Part shown: positions 1 through 7,938 of the stretch, in pieces | How the letters are laid out: each line of letters begins with the position of its first letter | How positions within the stretch are numbered: position 1 is the stretch's first letter | DNA from: DASRDZ01 sp035569495 | GTDB taxonomy: Bacteria; Chloroflexota; Dormibacteria; Aeolococcales; Aeolococcaceae | Length of the DNA stretch: 64,000 bases | Direction: 5' to 3' | Assembly (NCBI GenBank): GCA_035569495.1 | Contig: DATMMX010000011.1 | Coordinates: forward strand, 248,001-312,000 | Position numbers and translations under genes: made by a program | Notes under the pieces: generated by a model | What the model saw: only the letters and a program-made list of their open reading frames with translations | Told to the model about the DNA's origin: nothing | Database searches by the model: none

Positions 1-165
1 CTGACCACCCGCTCCTTCCTAGCGCCGTACGGCACGCTCGGCGGGCAGGTCGGGTTGGCGGGGATCCTCGCCATCATCGGCCTCGGCGTGTGGTGGTCGG
101 CCCAGGCGGGCCGTGGCGAGCCCCCCCAGCGCCTGCTCGCCCCGCGTCAGGTACTCCACCGGTGA
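1..165 (+). CDS. TadB-like pilus platform protein, C-terminal end only (partial)
   Basis: Reading frame open from the window edge to a TGA at 163-165. The 54 visible residues hold a glycine-rich hydrophobic helix (about residues 20-33, ending in GVWW) and a short basic tail. This is the usual end of a type II secretion F-domain membrane protein. The next gene, a TadC-like F-domain protein, starts inside its stop codon, which is how tadB and tadC are usually coupled. In Tad systems the two form the inner-membrane platform on which the ATPase acts. The family call rests mainly on position, because the conserved F domain lies outside the window. Confidence 0.55.
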   Translation: MTTRSFLAPYGTLGGQVGLAGILAIIGLGVWWSAQAGRGEPPQRLLAPRQVLHR

Positions 166-1091
166 GCACCGCCGTGCTGTGGTGGGGCGTCTTCGGCCTG
201 GGGCTCACCTGCATCGCGCGCGGGCTATGGCCGCCGCGGATAACGTTCGCCGAGGCGATGGCCGGGTACCGCGCGGCACGCGACCTGCCGCGCATCACGG
301 CGCCGGCTTGGACCGAGGACACGGCGGCCACCGGCGCTGGGCTGCAGGAGCGCACCATCGCGCGCATCGCCAGTGTGCTCCGCCGCTCCATGCCGTCGAC
401 CGTGCGCCAGCTCGTGCCCGTCAGCTCGCACGCCGACCTCACCGTCGCCGGGACCACACCGGAGCGCCATCTCGCCGAGAAGGTCCTGACCGCGCTCGTC
501 GCCGGGCTGACCGCCGGTGTCCTCTCCGCCGGCATCGTCGTCGTCGCCGACGTCCCGCTCGTCGCCCCGCTCTGGCTGGTCGTCGTGCTCGGTGTCGTGG
601 GGTTCATCGCCCCCGACCACACCCTGCGCCATCGCGTGCGCGTGCGCCGCGACGAGATGCAGGACGTCATCGCGGCGTTCGCGTACGTCGTGGCTCTGAG
701 CCTCTCCGCGGGCAACGGCGCGCAGACAGCCCTCCGCCACGGCGTGGAGAGGGGGGACGGCTGGGCTTGGCGGCAGCTCCGCGCCGCGTTGCACGCCGCC
801 CGGCGCACGCGCGAGACCGAGTGGCAGGCCCTCGCCCGACTCGGCCACGAACTGGACGTGACGGAGCTGGAGGTGCTGGCGGCGCGGGCTCGGCTGGCCG
901 AGAACGACGGCGCTCGCATCCACGACTCGCTTCAGAGCTTCGCCAACACCCTGCAGTCCCGGCGCCTCGCGCGCATCGAGAAGGGCTTCCATCGGAACAC
1001 TCTGAAGATGGCGGCGGCGTCCTGCGTCATCGCATTCGGATACGCGCTTCTCCTGGGCGGCGCCGCCCTCGGCGGAATCACCACCGGCTAG
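162..1091 (+). CDS. TadC-like type II secretion F-family protein
   Basis: Predicted 309-residue polytopic membrane protein, probably the second platform component of a Tad/Flp pilus assembly machine. Hydrophobic stretches lie near the N-terminus (VLWWGVFGLGLTC), in the middle (two close helices around residues 140-180) and at the C-terminus (residues 285-305). The region between the last two has the helical character of the T2SSF domain. The start is taken as GTG 162, which overlaps the stop of the previous gene (GTGA); a longer reading from position 90 would overlap it by 76 bases. It opens a run of closely spaced pilus genes. Without a profile search the family assignment is by architecture and context. 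Confidence 0.75.
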   Translation: MSTAVLWWGVFGLGLTCIARGLWPPRITFAEAMAGYRAARDLPRITAPAWTEDTAATGAGLQERTIARIASVLRRSMPSTVRQLVPVSSHADLTVAGTTPERHLAEKVLTALVAGLTAGVLSAGIVVVADVPLVAPLWLVVVLGVVGFIAPDHTLRHRVRVRRDEMQDVIAAFAYVVALSLSAGNGAQTALRHGVERGDGWAWRQLRAALHAARRTRETEWQALARLGHELDVTELEVLAARARLAENDGARIHDSLQSFANTLQSRRLARIEKGFHRNTLKMAAASCVIAFGYALLLGGAALGGITTG

Positions 1092-1108
1092 CACAGAGGA
1101 ACGACGCA

Positions 1109-1333
1109 ATGAGTGGATTCATCGACGACGTCCGGGTACTCGGCGATCTGCTGCTGCAGTGGGCCGCGCCGCCCCCGAACCGTGCCCGACGCGCCCACAG
1201 GCGCGGCGAGGGCGGCATGGAGGCCCTGCAGCTCGCCATCATCGCCGCCATCGGCTCGGTCATCGCAATTGCGGCTGGCCTCGTGATCAAGAACGCAGTC
1301 TCGACGACGACCAGCAAGGTCCAGACCCCCTAG
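1109..1333 (+). CDS. Flp-type pilin-like small protein
   Basis: 74-residue protein with a basic leader of about 35 residues, then RRGEGGMEALQ followed by a hydrophobic helix (AIIAAIGSVIAIAAGLV) and a short polar tail. That is the layout of class III prepilins: a peptidase would cut after the glycines and the helix would form the pilus core. An AGAGGA ribosome binding site lies eight bases before the ATG. The leader is longer than usual for Flp. It sits between the platform genes and the TadE-like genes, the normal place for the major pilin. No prepilin peptidase is visible in the window. Confidence 0.7.
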   Translation: MSGFIDDVRVLGDLLLQWAAPPPNRARRAHRRGEGGMEALQLAIIAAIGSVIAIAAGLVIKNAVSTTTSKVQTP

Positions 1334-1722
1334 TGGCCATGACGGTGACTCGGGCACAGCGCGATGCACAGGCTGGGACGACTGCACTGGTCGTCGTCAT
1401 CGTCATGCCCGCCATCCTGTTCATCATCGCGAGCGTCGCCCAGGTCATCGCGTGGCAATTCGCCCGGCAGGCTGCCCAGCAGTCGGCCGCCTTCGGCGTC
1501 GAGGCAGCGCGAGTTCACGGCGGCAGCGATGCCGCTGGGGCACAACGAGCTGCCGAGAGCGCGGGACAGTTCCGTTCCCTTCACGGCGTGACCGTCACCG
1601 TGGCCCACCCGCGCCCGGGGATCGTTGAGGTCGATGTCACCGCGAATACCGCGACCGTCGTGCCGGGAGTCAGCCTTCCCATCAGCGGCAGCGCAACGGC
1701 GGCGCAAGAGCCGGTGCCGTGA
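1333..1722 (+). CDS. TadE-like pseudopilin
   Basis: Small membrane-anchored protein (129 residues from GTG 1333, or 127 from ATG 1339). It has a short basic N-terminus, QAGTTALVVVIVMPAILF as the transmembrane helix, and then an alanine- and valine-rich extracytoplasmic part. TadE and TadF-type minor pseudopilins share this plan. The GTG at 1333 overlaps the last base of the upstream TAG (TAGTG), typical coupling in this operon. Residues QQSAAFGVEAARVHGG match the segment after the helix in TadE-like proteins. The next gene overlaps its stop. Confidence 0.7.
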   Translation: MAMTVTRAQRDAQAGTTALVVVIVMPAILFIIASVAQVIAWQFARQAAQQSAAFGVEAARVHGGSDAAGAQRAAESAGQFRSLHGVTVTVAHPRPGIVEVDVTANTATVVPGVSLPISGSATAAQEPVP

Positions 1723-2126
1723 CCCGACGCATGCGGTCGCGCGGGTTCGCCGCGCTGGAGCTGGCGCTCCTGACTCTGGTCGCGGTGCTGCTCATCCTGC
1801 TCGCCGTCTACGGAGGCCGCGTCTACCTGGCCCAATCGATGGTCGATGAGGCCGCACACGCGGGCGCACGAGCGGCATCCCAGTCCGCGTCCGCACCCGC
1901 GGCCACGCGCGACGCCACCGACGTCGCGATGGCCACGCTTGCGCAACACGGCTCGACGTGTTCGCAACCCACCGTCACGGTGGACACCCGCGCGTTTCAC
2001 CCCAAGGGCAACGTCATCGTGTACGTCACCTGTCAGGTCTCGCTGAAGAACCTGACTCTGTTGCCACTGCGCGGATCTCGAACTGTCAGCGCAATGGTAA
2101 AATCGTCGATAGAGACATACGTTTGA
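1719..2126 (+). CDS. TadE-like pseudopilin, second copy
   Basis: 135-residue protein with a basic N-terminus (MTRRMRSRGFAALELALL), one transmembrane helix at about residues 14-32 and an extracytoplasmic region containing two cysteines that could pair. GFAALELAL matches the prepilin-like G-x(4)-E cleavage and helix start seen in TadE proteins, more clearly than in the preceding gene. GTG 1719 overlaps the TGA of the upstream gene. It is probably a minor pilin or priming subunit of the same pilus. Confidence 0.75.
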   Translation: MTRRMRSRGFAALELALLTLVAVLLILLAVYGGRVYLAQSMVDEAAHAGARAASQSASAPAATRDATDVAMATLAQHGSTCSQPTVTVDTRAFHPKGNVIVYVTCQVSLKNLTLLPLRGSRTVSAMVKSSIETYV

Positions 2127-2130
2127 CCGT

Positions 2131-2709
2131 GTGATGATGTCCTTGAAACATCTCTTGGCGTTCAGTCCGCTCCTCGGTGCAGCCGTCGTGCTCGCAGGCT
2201 GTGGCGACGGAGGCAGCACCTCGCGATCTACCGCCGGCCCGACGCCGACCGCCCTGCAGTCGACGCCAACGCCCACCTCGTCGCCGGACACTCAGAACGC
2301 TCTCATCCTGCACGCGTTCGAGACGTCGGTTGTCGCCTTCGATGTTGCGGTTCGCGAGATGAACCCGGATGATCCAGCAATCCCCGCATCGACGACAGGC
2401 GATCAGGTCGTCCACGAACTGACCACGCTCAATTCGTGGAAGGCGCAGGGGATCACCGCCAAAGGCGACCTCCCACGCGTCATCGATTCAAAGCTCCTCA
2501 GCTCGTCCGCCGCCACTGCGACTGTGCGCGCCTGTGTCTATGACCCCGGAGTCCTCATTTACAAGGCGACGGGCGCCACGGTTCCCACGAACGTCACGGG
2601 ACAGTTCTACGTCGATGTAGACGCGACTCTGGACCTTGTCGGGGGCGTCTGGAAAGTGTCGCACACGACCACACAGTCGGAGGTCGATGCATGTCTTCCC
2701 GGCTACTAG
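2131..2709 (+). CDS. Predicted lipoprotein, function unknown
   Basis: 192-residue protein with a signal peptide ending in the lipobox LAGC (Cys about residue 24), so it should be lipidated and held on the outer face of the membrane. A Ser/Thr/Pro-rich linker (residues 30-55) precedes a compact alpha/beta domain with two further cysteines (RACVYDPG and DACLPGY). The GTG at 2131 and ATGs at 2134 and 2137 are all possible starts. It lies inside the pilus gene run and overlaps the next gene by 19 bases, so it is probably part of the same transcript. No known family was recognised. Confidence 0.65.
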   Translation: MMMSLKHLLAFSPLLGAAVVLAGCGDGGSTSRSTAGPTPTALQSTPTPTSSPDTQNALILHAFETSVVAFDVAVREMNPDDPAIPASTTGDQVVHELTTLNSWKAQGITAKGDLPRVIDSKLLSSSAATATVRACVYDPGVLIYKATGATVPTNVTGQFYVDVDATLDLVGGVWKVSHTTTQSEVDACLPGY

Positions 2710-3587
2710 CGATTCTCTCGGCTTCTCTCGTGGCTCTTGCAGTCTCCACTACCTCCGTTGCAGCGGAGACTGCAGGAGGGTACGGGTCCACCGGAGCGAG
2801 CGCGTCTGGTAGCACGGTCATCGTCGGTGCCGCCGCACCGGGATCCAACGATAGCCAGCCAACGGGCGGTCAAGCGTCAAGCGGAGCGGCGGTCTGCACG
2901 TGGACTCCCTTCTCCCCTGAGCAGCAGCAGATCTACAACGACAACGCCAATAGCGGCGAGCTTCTGCAATTCACTGATCAGAGCGACCTGCCTCCACGCG
3001 GGGTGGTTCCACCTCCTCCTGGCGTCTGGGGAATGGTCAACTGTCCGCCGCTGCCGCCCTACCTGACCTGGGTGCCGACCGGCAAGACGCCGCCGTCCCA
3101 GCCGAGCGCGGTCCAGCTCGCCCGATCTGCCCTTGCAACACTGCATCTGGGCGCACCTCGCATGGGGATGGCTCCTCCCTCTGACAAGCTGGTCGTCAAC
3201 CTGGCGACGTACCTGTGGGTCGATCCCACGATCTGGCGATCCTTCGCGGCGACAGCGTCGGTCGGTCCCATTTCGGCCACCGTCATCGCAGCCCCGAGCC
3301 GCGTCGTCTGGACCATGGGCAACGGCGACAGCGTCACATGCACTGGCCCGGGCGTGCCCTATGACCCGAACAAGGACACGGCCGAGCAGCCTACCAACTG
3401 CGGCTACTCGTACAGCAAAGCCTCCAAGGGGCAGCCCAACGGCCGGTTCAGCATGACCACACGGGTCTACTGGCACGTCACGTGGACCTCGTCCGGCGTC
3501 GCTGCAGGAGGCGATCTCGGCGAGGTCGCGGGCGATCCTGCCACCACCTCCGTCGAAGTCGACGCCGTCCGGTCGGTGAACACCTGA
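2691..3587 (+). CDS. Secreted protein of Tad-type loci, function unknown
   Basis: 298 residues with a clear signal peptide (MSSRLLAILSASLVALAVS, cleavage near SVAAE). The mature part is rich in Gly/Ser, then Pro, with scattered cysteines (AAVCTW, VNCPP, SVTCTG, TNCGYS). It has a conserved-looking stretch LATYLWVDPTIW followed by beta-rich sequence ending in YWHVTWTSSG. Proteins of this shape occur beside TadE/TadG genes in high-GC Gram-positive bacteria; this is from general knowledge, not a search. The ATG lies inside the end of the lipoprotein gene, and the stop overlaps the next ATG (TGATG). It is presumably exported and surface-associated. Confidence 0.7.
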   Translation: MSSRLLAILSASLVALAVSTTSVAAETAGGYGSTGASASGSTVIVGAAAPGSNDSQPTGGQASSGAAVCTWTPFSPEQQQIYNDNANSGELLQFTDQSDLPPRGVVPPPPGVWGMVNCPPLPPYLTWVPTGKTPPSQPSAVQLARSALATLHLGAPRMGMAPPSDKLVVNLATYLWVDPTIWRSFAATASVGPISATVIAAPSRVVWTMGNGDSVTCTGPGVPYDPNKDTAEQPTNCGYSYSKASKGQPNGRFSMTTRVYWHVTWTSSGVAAGGDLGEVAGDPATTSVEVDAVRSVNT

Positions 3588-3955
3588 TGCCGCCGCCTGC
3601 CAATAACGTCGTCCAGACCTGCATCGCCGTCGCCTTGGTCATGACGATGCGTCGCGGCGTCGCGTGCATCCCGCGCGCCCGCCGCGCCACCCGGTTCCTG
3701 AGCATCGCCGCGCTGCTGCTCGCCGCCACGACTCCCTTCGACTGCGCGGATTCGGTGCTGGCCGCCGCTCACGGCGCGCGTGCCGTGCGGATCGCGGTGC
3801 TCGCGGCGAGCGTCGTCCTCGAGCTGAGCGCAATGGGCTACGTGATCGCCGCGACGGTCTACGTCATTCGCGCGCTGCGTCCGCCCCGGCCGCCGCGACG
3901 GCGGTGCGGCACGTCCATACCGCGGGCTGGTCTCGCGGCGGCCGCGGCGGGGTAG
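3587..3955 (+). CDS. Small hydrophobic membrane protein, function unknown
   Basis: 122 residues with three hydrophobic stretches (about residues 8-20, 38-60 and 68-92) and a basic, proline-rich C-terminus. ATG 3587 shares a base with the preceding stop, so it is very likely translated in the same operon. No family recognised. It sits between the secreted protein and the TadG-like gene, which suggests a membrane role in the same pilus system. Confidence 0.55.
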   Translation: MPPPANNVVQTCIAVALVMTMRRGVACIPRARRATRFLSIAALLLAATTPFDCADSVLAAAHGARAVRIAVLAASVVLELSAMGYVIAATVYVIRALRPPRPPRRRCGTSIPRAGLAAAAAG

Positions 3956-3963
3956 GGCTCGCC

Positions 3964-4383
3964 ATGCAGACGTCCTCTGGCCAGCGACGACGGTCGGTGC
4001 GCGGGCAGGTCACGATCATGATGGTCGGCCTCTACGTGGGCCTCTTCGTCCTCGCCGGCGCGGCGGTCGACGGGGGAAGGGCCTTTGCCGCCAAGGTCCG
4101 CGCCATTGGAGAGGCGCAGGAGGCCGCACGCGCCGGCGCGAACACGCTGTCGCAGCGCTCGCTCTACACCGGGGGCAGCGACGTCGACCCCACCCGCGCC
4201 GCGGTCGCAGCGCGGGCGTACCTGGTCGCCGACGGCTATTCGGGAACAGTGACCGTGAACGGTACAACCGTCCACGTCACCGTCACCCTGGTCCAGCCGA
4301 CCACGTTGTGGCGAGCGGTCGGGATCGACAGCCTGACGCTGACGGAGACCGGGTCGGCGGACGCCTTGCGGTCGTCGGGATAG
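3964..4383 (+). CDS. TadG-like pilus assembly protein
   Basis: 139 residues. A short basic leader ends in RGQVTIMMVGLYVGLFV, a TadE/TadG-type N-terminal helix, followed by an alanine-rich helical extension (AKVRAIGEAQEAARAGAN) and a beta-rich end. Residues GRAFAAKVRAIGEAQEAARAGA resemble the segment after the helix in TadG/TadE proteins, where amphipathic helices follow the membrane anchor. It lacks the long von Willebrand-like domain of full TadG, so it may be a minor pseudopilin. ATG 3964 was chosen because the upstream part of the frame overlaps the previous gene. Confidence 0.65.
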   Translation: MQTSSGQRRRSVRGQVTIMMVGLYVGLFVLAGAAVDGGRAFAAKVRAIGEAQEAARAGANTLSQRSLYTGGSDVDPTRAAVAARAYLVADGYSGTVTVNGTTVHVTVTLVQPTTLWRAVGIDSLTLTETGSADALRSSG

Positions 4384-4388
4384 GACGA

Positions 4389-7175
4389 ATGAGCAGGCGA
4401 CATCCGGCCATCAACGGGCTGCCCGCCTTCCTCGGTCTGGCGACGTGGGAGGTGGGAATCCCGATTCTGCTGATCCGGCTCGTCGGATGGCCACTGCCCC
4501 ACCGACGGCCGGCATGGACGGAGATCTGGCAGCGACTGCAGACCAACGGCGTCCCCGACGCGGTGATTCCCGACCTGCTGGCGATCATCGTGTGGGTCAT
4601 CTGGGCGTACACGACCGCGCTGGTCCTCGTCGAGGTGCTCGCCGAACTGCGCGGGCTGCCCGTCGCAGCACGCCGACGGTTCGGGCCGCTGCAGCCGGTG
4701 ATCGGCGCTCTCGTTGCCACCATCGTCCTCGCAGTGACGAGTGGTCCCTCGCGCTCCCCGTCGCGCACCGTAGCCCCCGCATCCGCGCTCGGCGCAGCGT
4801 TGAGCGCTTTCCGGCCGGCGGCCGTCTCCGTGACAGATAGCGACCGCGTCGCGGCGGGACCTCCGAACGCTTTGCCTGCGGCGCCAACCGCCGCCGACGC
4901 CTCTCCGTATGCGGTCAAGGAGGGCGACGCCCTACAGCACATCGCGGCACAGAATGCGACCGCGACCGCCGACACCTCTCCGTACACGGTCCAGAAGGGC
5001 GACTCGCTCTGGCGCCTCGCGGTCCAGAGGATGGGCAGCGGGTTCCGCTGGACGACCCTCTGGCTGCGCAATCGCAATCGACCGGAACCGGGCGGGATCC
5101 GATTCACCGACCCTGACCTGATCCTCGTCGGATGGCAACTGGACATTCCCGAGAGCGACGGCACTTCCCTACCGCTATCGCCCTCCGAACCCCCATTGGC
5201 CGCCGCTTCCCCGCACCGTGCAGCCGTCGAGGATCCTGCCCTCCCAGCTGCTCCACCGCGAACGGTCGCCCCATCCGCCGCGCCCGCCGCCCCTGAGCTG
5301 GCGCCGGCACCGGACGCGCGCGGTGCCGCCGCAGGCACGTCCTCGCCGCAGGAACCGCCTGCACCGCCACCGCCGACATCACCGATCGCGTCTCCGCAGG
5401 CTGCACATTCGGCTCCTGGCCTGGTCAGTCTTCCGACGGGTGGGTCTGTCGGCGCGGCGCTGGCCGCTGTAATCCTCGGGGCACTCGCCGTCGCCCGTCT
5501 CCATCAACGACGGCGCCGCGAACCGGGACTGCCACCGGACGGTACGGTGGACGTCCTCGCACGCGGGCCGGTGCTGACCGCGCTTCGCCGCGCGAAGGCC
5601 AGTGCGCCGCTCGACCCCGACGAGGCCGCTGCAGGCGGAGTGAACGTGGAGCCGCCGCCCATCACCACGTCGGCCACCCACGCCGCCGTCGCGGGGGCCG
5701 CGGCCGTTGATGGCGAGCAGGTCTCGTTGGACCTCGTCGACGACCTTGGCGGCGTGGCCTTCACCGGTCCCGGAGCCGAGGGCGCGGTGCGGGGGCTCAT
5801 CATCGCCGCCGTCGCCCGGACCGACAGCGTGCGTCCCGAACTCATCGCTGTTGGCGCAGCAGCGGCGCTGGTTCCGGAGCTGACCCAGGCTCGGAGCGTC
5901 AGCACCCCTACACCCGACGCAGCGACCGCGAGGCTCGAAGAGGAGATCCTGCGGCGGTCGCGCATCCTCGTCCAACGCCAGGCGTTCACGTACCGCGCGT
6001 TGATCAACAGCGACGATCCGGTAGAGGCCCTCGTCGTCGTTGTCGACGCACGTGAGTGGGGCGGCGACCGTGCTGCCCATTTGGTCGCGCTTTCTGCCAT
6101 TGCGCCGCGGCTCGGCATCGGCATCCTGGCCGTCGGCCCGCTCAAGGGTTTCCGCGCGGTGTCGGTTGCCGAGGACGGCACTGTCGACGGGGCCCTCGGG
6201 TCCGCGGCGCGTCTGTCGCACCTATCGGCGCCCGAGGCAGCAGACCTTCTCGGCGCGGTGCTGGCGGGGCAGGACATCGCGACCTCCACGTCCGACGGGT
6301 ACCCCATCCCTACGCGTCCCGCCGTGCAGCTCGCGATCCTCGACCAAGCGGCCGACGACGAGGAGCGTCGCCGCGTTGAGCTATGCCTCTTCGGCGTGCC
6401 GCGCGTCCTCGCGGACGGCCAGGAAGTGAAGACTGGGCTCCGCCGCAGCAGTCGCGCGCTGCTCGCCTTGCTGGTGGTTCGCCCGCAGGGAGTCACCATG
6501 GCCGAGGGACTGGACATCCTCTGGCACGAGGAGGGTGCGCCTGACGCCGGCGGTGGGGACTTCCATTCCGCCGTACAGACCGCCAGAGGCCGTCTGCGCG
6601 ATGTTCTCGGCCGCGAAGACGTGCCCATCATCACCTACGCCACGGACCGCTACCGCCTCGAGACCGACACCGTCACCGCCGATGCCTGGCGCTTCCGTCG
6701 CGAGCTCGACCGCGCGGCTCTCGCGCCGGACGCCACCACCCGCCGCGCCGCTCTGGAGCGCGCGTGTGCCGAGGTGACGGGAGAGCCGCTGGCGGGGATG
6801 AGCTGGGGCTGGGCCGAGCCCATCCGCGAGGACCTGCGCCGAAGCGCGGTCGACGCCCTCGTGCAGCTCGCTGACCTGCGCGAAGCGGCGGGGGAGATCG
6901 ACGGCGCGATCGCGGCGCTGCAGAGCGCGTGCTACACCGACCCCTACTGCGAGCCGTTGGCACGACAGCTCATGGACCTGCAGGTCCGGCACGGCCGCGG
7001 CGGCGACGCGCAGCGCACCTATCGAGTTCTCGCCACGCGCCTCGCCGAGCTCGACGTCGAGCCCGACGACGAGACCGAGGCGCTGCTGTCTGGCGGTCCC
7101 AGCGTCACCGCCGCGCAGCGAGCGGCGATCGGGGGCCGAGGTCGACTTGAGATCGTGGATGACGAAACCGAGTGA
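4389..7175 (+). CDS. Membrane LysM-BTAD (SARP-type) regulator
   Basis: 928 residues. Order of parts: three hydrophobic helices (about residues 20-35, 58-82, 104-118); a LysM domain beginning SPYTVQKGDSLWRLAV (about 195-258); a Pro/Ala-rich linker; another transmembrane helix (about 355-372); a long alpha/beta region; and in the last 230 residues an AfsR-like DNA-binding segment followed by a helical bacterial transcriptional activator domain (TADAWRFRRELDRA through HGRGGDAQRTYRVLATRL). LysM binds peptidoglycan glycans and BTAD occurs in SARP activators. Just before the LysM is a partial copy of its start (SPYAVKEGDALQHIAAQN), suggesting a broken internal duplication. Similar LysM-BTAD proteins occur at the end of Tad loci in high-GC Gram-positives. 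It may sense wall state and control the pilus genes (inference). Confidence 0.8.
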   Translation: MSRRHPAINGLPAFLGLATWEVGIPILLIRLVGWPLPHRRPAWTEIWQRLQTNGVPDAVIPDLLAIIVWVIWAYTTALVLVEVLAELRGLPVAARRRFGPLQPVIGALVATIVLAVTSGPSRSPSRTVAPASALGAALSAFRPAAVSVTDSDRVAAGPPNALPAAPTAADASPYAVKEGDALQHIAAQNATATADTSPYTVQKGDSLWRLAVQRMGSGFRWTTLWLRNRNRPEPGGIRFTDPDLILVGWQLDIPESDGTSLPLSPSEPPLAAASPHRAAVEDPALPAAPPRTVAPSAAPAAPELAPAPDARGAAAGTSSPQEPPAPPPPTSPIASPQAAHSAPGLVSLPTGGSVGAALAAVILGALAVARLHQRRRREPGLPPDGTVDVLARGPVLTALRRAKASAPLDPDEAAAGGVNVEPPPITTSATHAAVAGAAAVDGEQVSLDLVDDLGGVAFTGPGAEGAVRGLIIAAVARTDSVRPELIAVGAAAALVPELTQARSVSTPTPDAATARLEEEILRRSRILVQRQAFTYRALINSDDPVEALVVVVDAREWGGDRAAHLVALSAIAPRLGIGILAVGPLKGFRAVSVAEDGTVDGALGSAARLSHLSAPEAADLLGAVLAGQDIATSTSDGYPIPTRPAVQLAILDQAADDEERRRVELCLFGVPRVLADGQEVKTGLRRSSRALLALLVVRPQGVTMAEGLDILWHEEGAPDAGGGDFHSAVQTARGRLRDVLGREDVPIITYATDRYRLETDTVTADAWRFRRELDRAALAPDATTRRAALERACAEVTGEPLAGMSWGWAEPIREDLRRSAVDALVQLADLREAAGEIDGAIAALQSACYTDPYCEPLARQLMDLQVRHGRGGDAQRTYRVLATRLAELDVEPDDETEALLSGGPSVTAAQRAAIGGRGRLEIVDDETE

Positions 7176-7938
7176 GGTCCCGGGATAGACGCCCAGTCTG
7201 CTCTGGCGTCGACCGTTGTCGGACGCGACTGCTCCAAGACCTCCGGCATCGGCGAGCCGCTGGCTGTCGTTGAGGTACGAAGTTGCCACCGTGCTGTCGC
7301 CCAGCGTCTCTCTGGCTAGACCGTCGGCGCATGCGCCGAGGCGACCGCGATCGAGGACACTCCGCCCGAGCGATCGGGCTCAGCACCGCCGAATGAACGC
7401 CGTCCACCGCCGTGAGCGCGGAGATGATCGTCGGCACGGCCGCCGCGTCGCCTGCTGAACCGTCGGCCACCGTCGGTCCTCTTCGCGGCGACCTCCCACA
7501 CGCTCTCCCGTCCAATTTTTGCAATCCGCCGATCGGCTGCCTCGGTTTCGCGGTTTCTTCCTGGCTGGCACAGCCTCCGTGCGGCAGGCCAAGAGGGACG
7601 CTAACCGCCGGAGCGAACTCGCCACAAGTGGCAATTGGTGCACCTTGGTGGCCGCAAGTGTTGCTTCTGCGCACTTCCCACTCCGCAGTGATCGCCCCCG
7701 AGTCGAGGCCCTACTCCGAGGCTTACATCCGCGAAGCTCGCGCTGATTTGCCGTAGAACTCTTGCAGCGTCGGCCCTGCCTCCCTTGTCTCTCCCCACGA
7801 AGGGGCGCACACCGGCGCTCCGGTGGACCATGGTCGCCCACGGCCGCGCTCCCCACCTCCCCGTCCCGTGGGCCACATCACGGCGGGAGCATCATCGGTA
7901 AGCCGCTGAACATCAACGAGGCTCAGCCGAGAGGCTGG
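7176..7938 (+). other. Long intergenic region without a convincing gene
   Basis: About 760 bases after the pilus locus. Several open frames cross it on both strands, but none has a family-like motif, a good ribosome binding site or consistent third-position GC. It contains a perfect 16-base palindrome at 7324-7339 and small inverted repeats such as GCCACAAGTGGC near 7620. Its base composition is less extreme than the flanking genes. It may hold promoters, a decayed gene or a small RNA; nothing specific can be claimed. Confidence 0.4.
7324..7339. repeat. Perfect 16-bp palindrome
   Basis: TCGGCGCATGCGCCGA equals its own reverse complement. It lies about 150 bases after the LysM-BTAD gene in a non-coding stretch. 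No T-run follows, so it looks more like a protein-binding site than a terminator. Confidence 0.5.

Noticed and set aside
113..1108. Long plus-strand frame overlapping the TadC-like gene
   Set aside because: Arg/His/Pro-rich composition of a shifted GC-rich frame; only its last part from ATG 1109 encodes the pilin-like protein.
7380..7856. Minus-strand open frame in the long gap
   Set aside because: Arg/Ser-rich low-information protein, no ribosome binding site, no domain.
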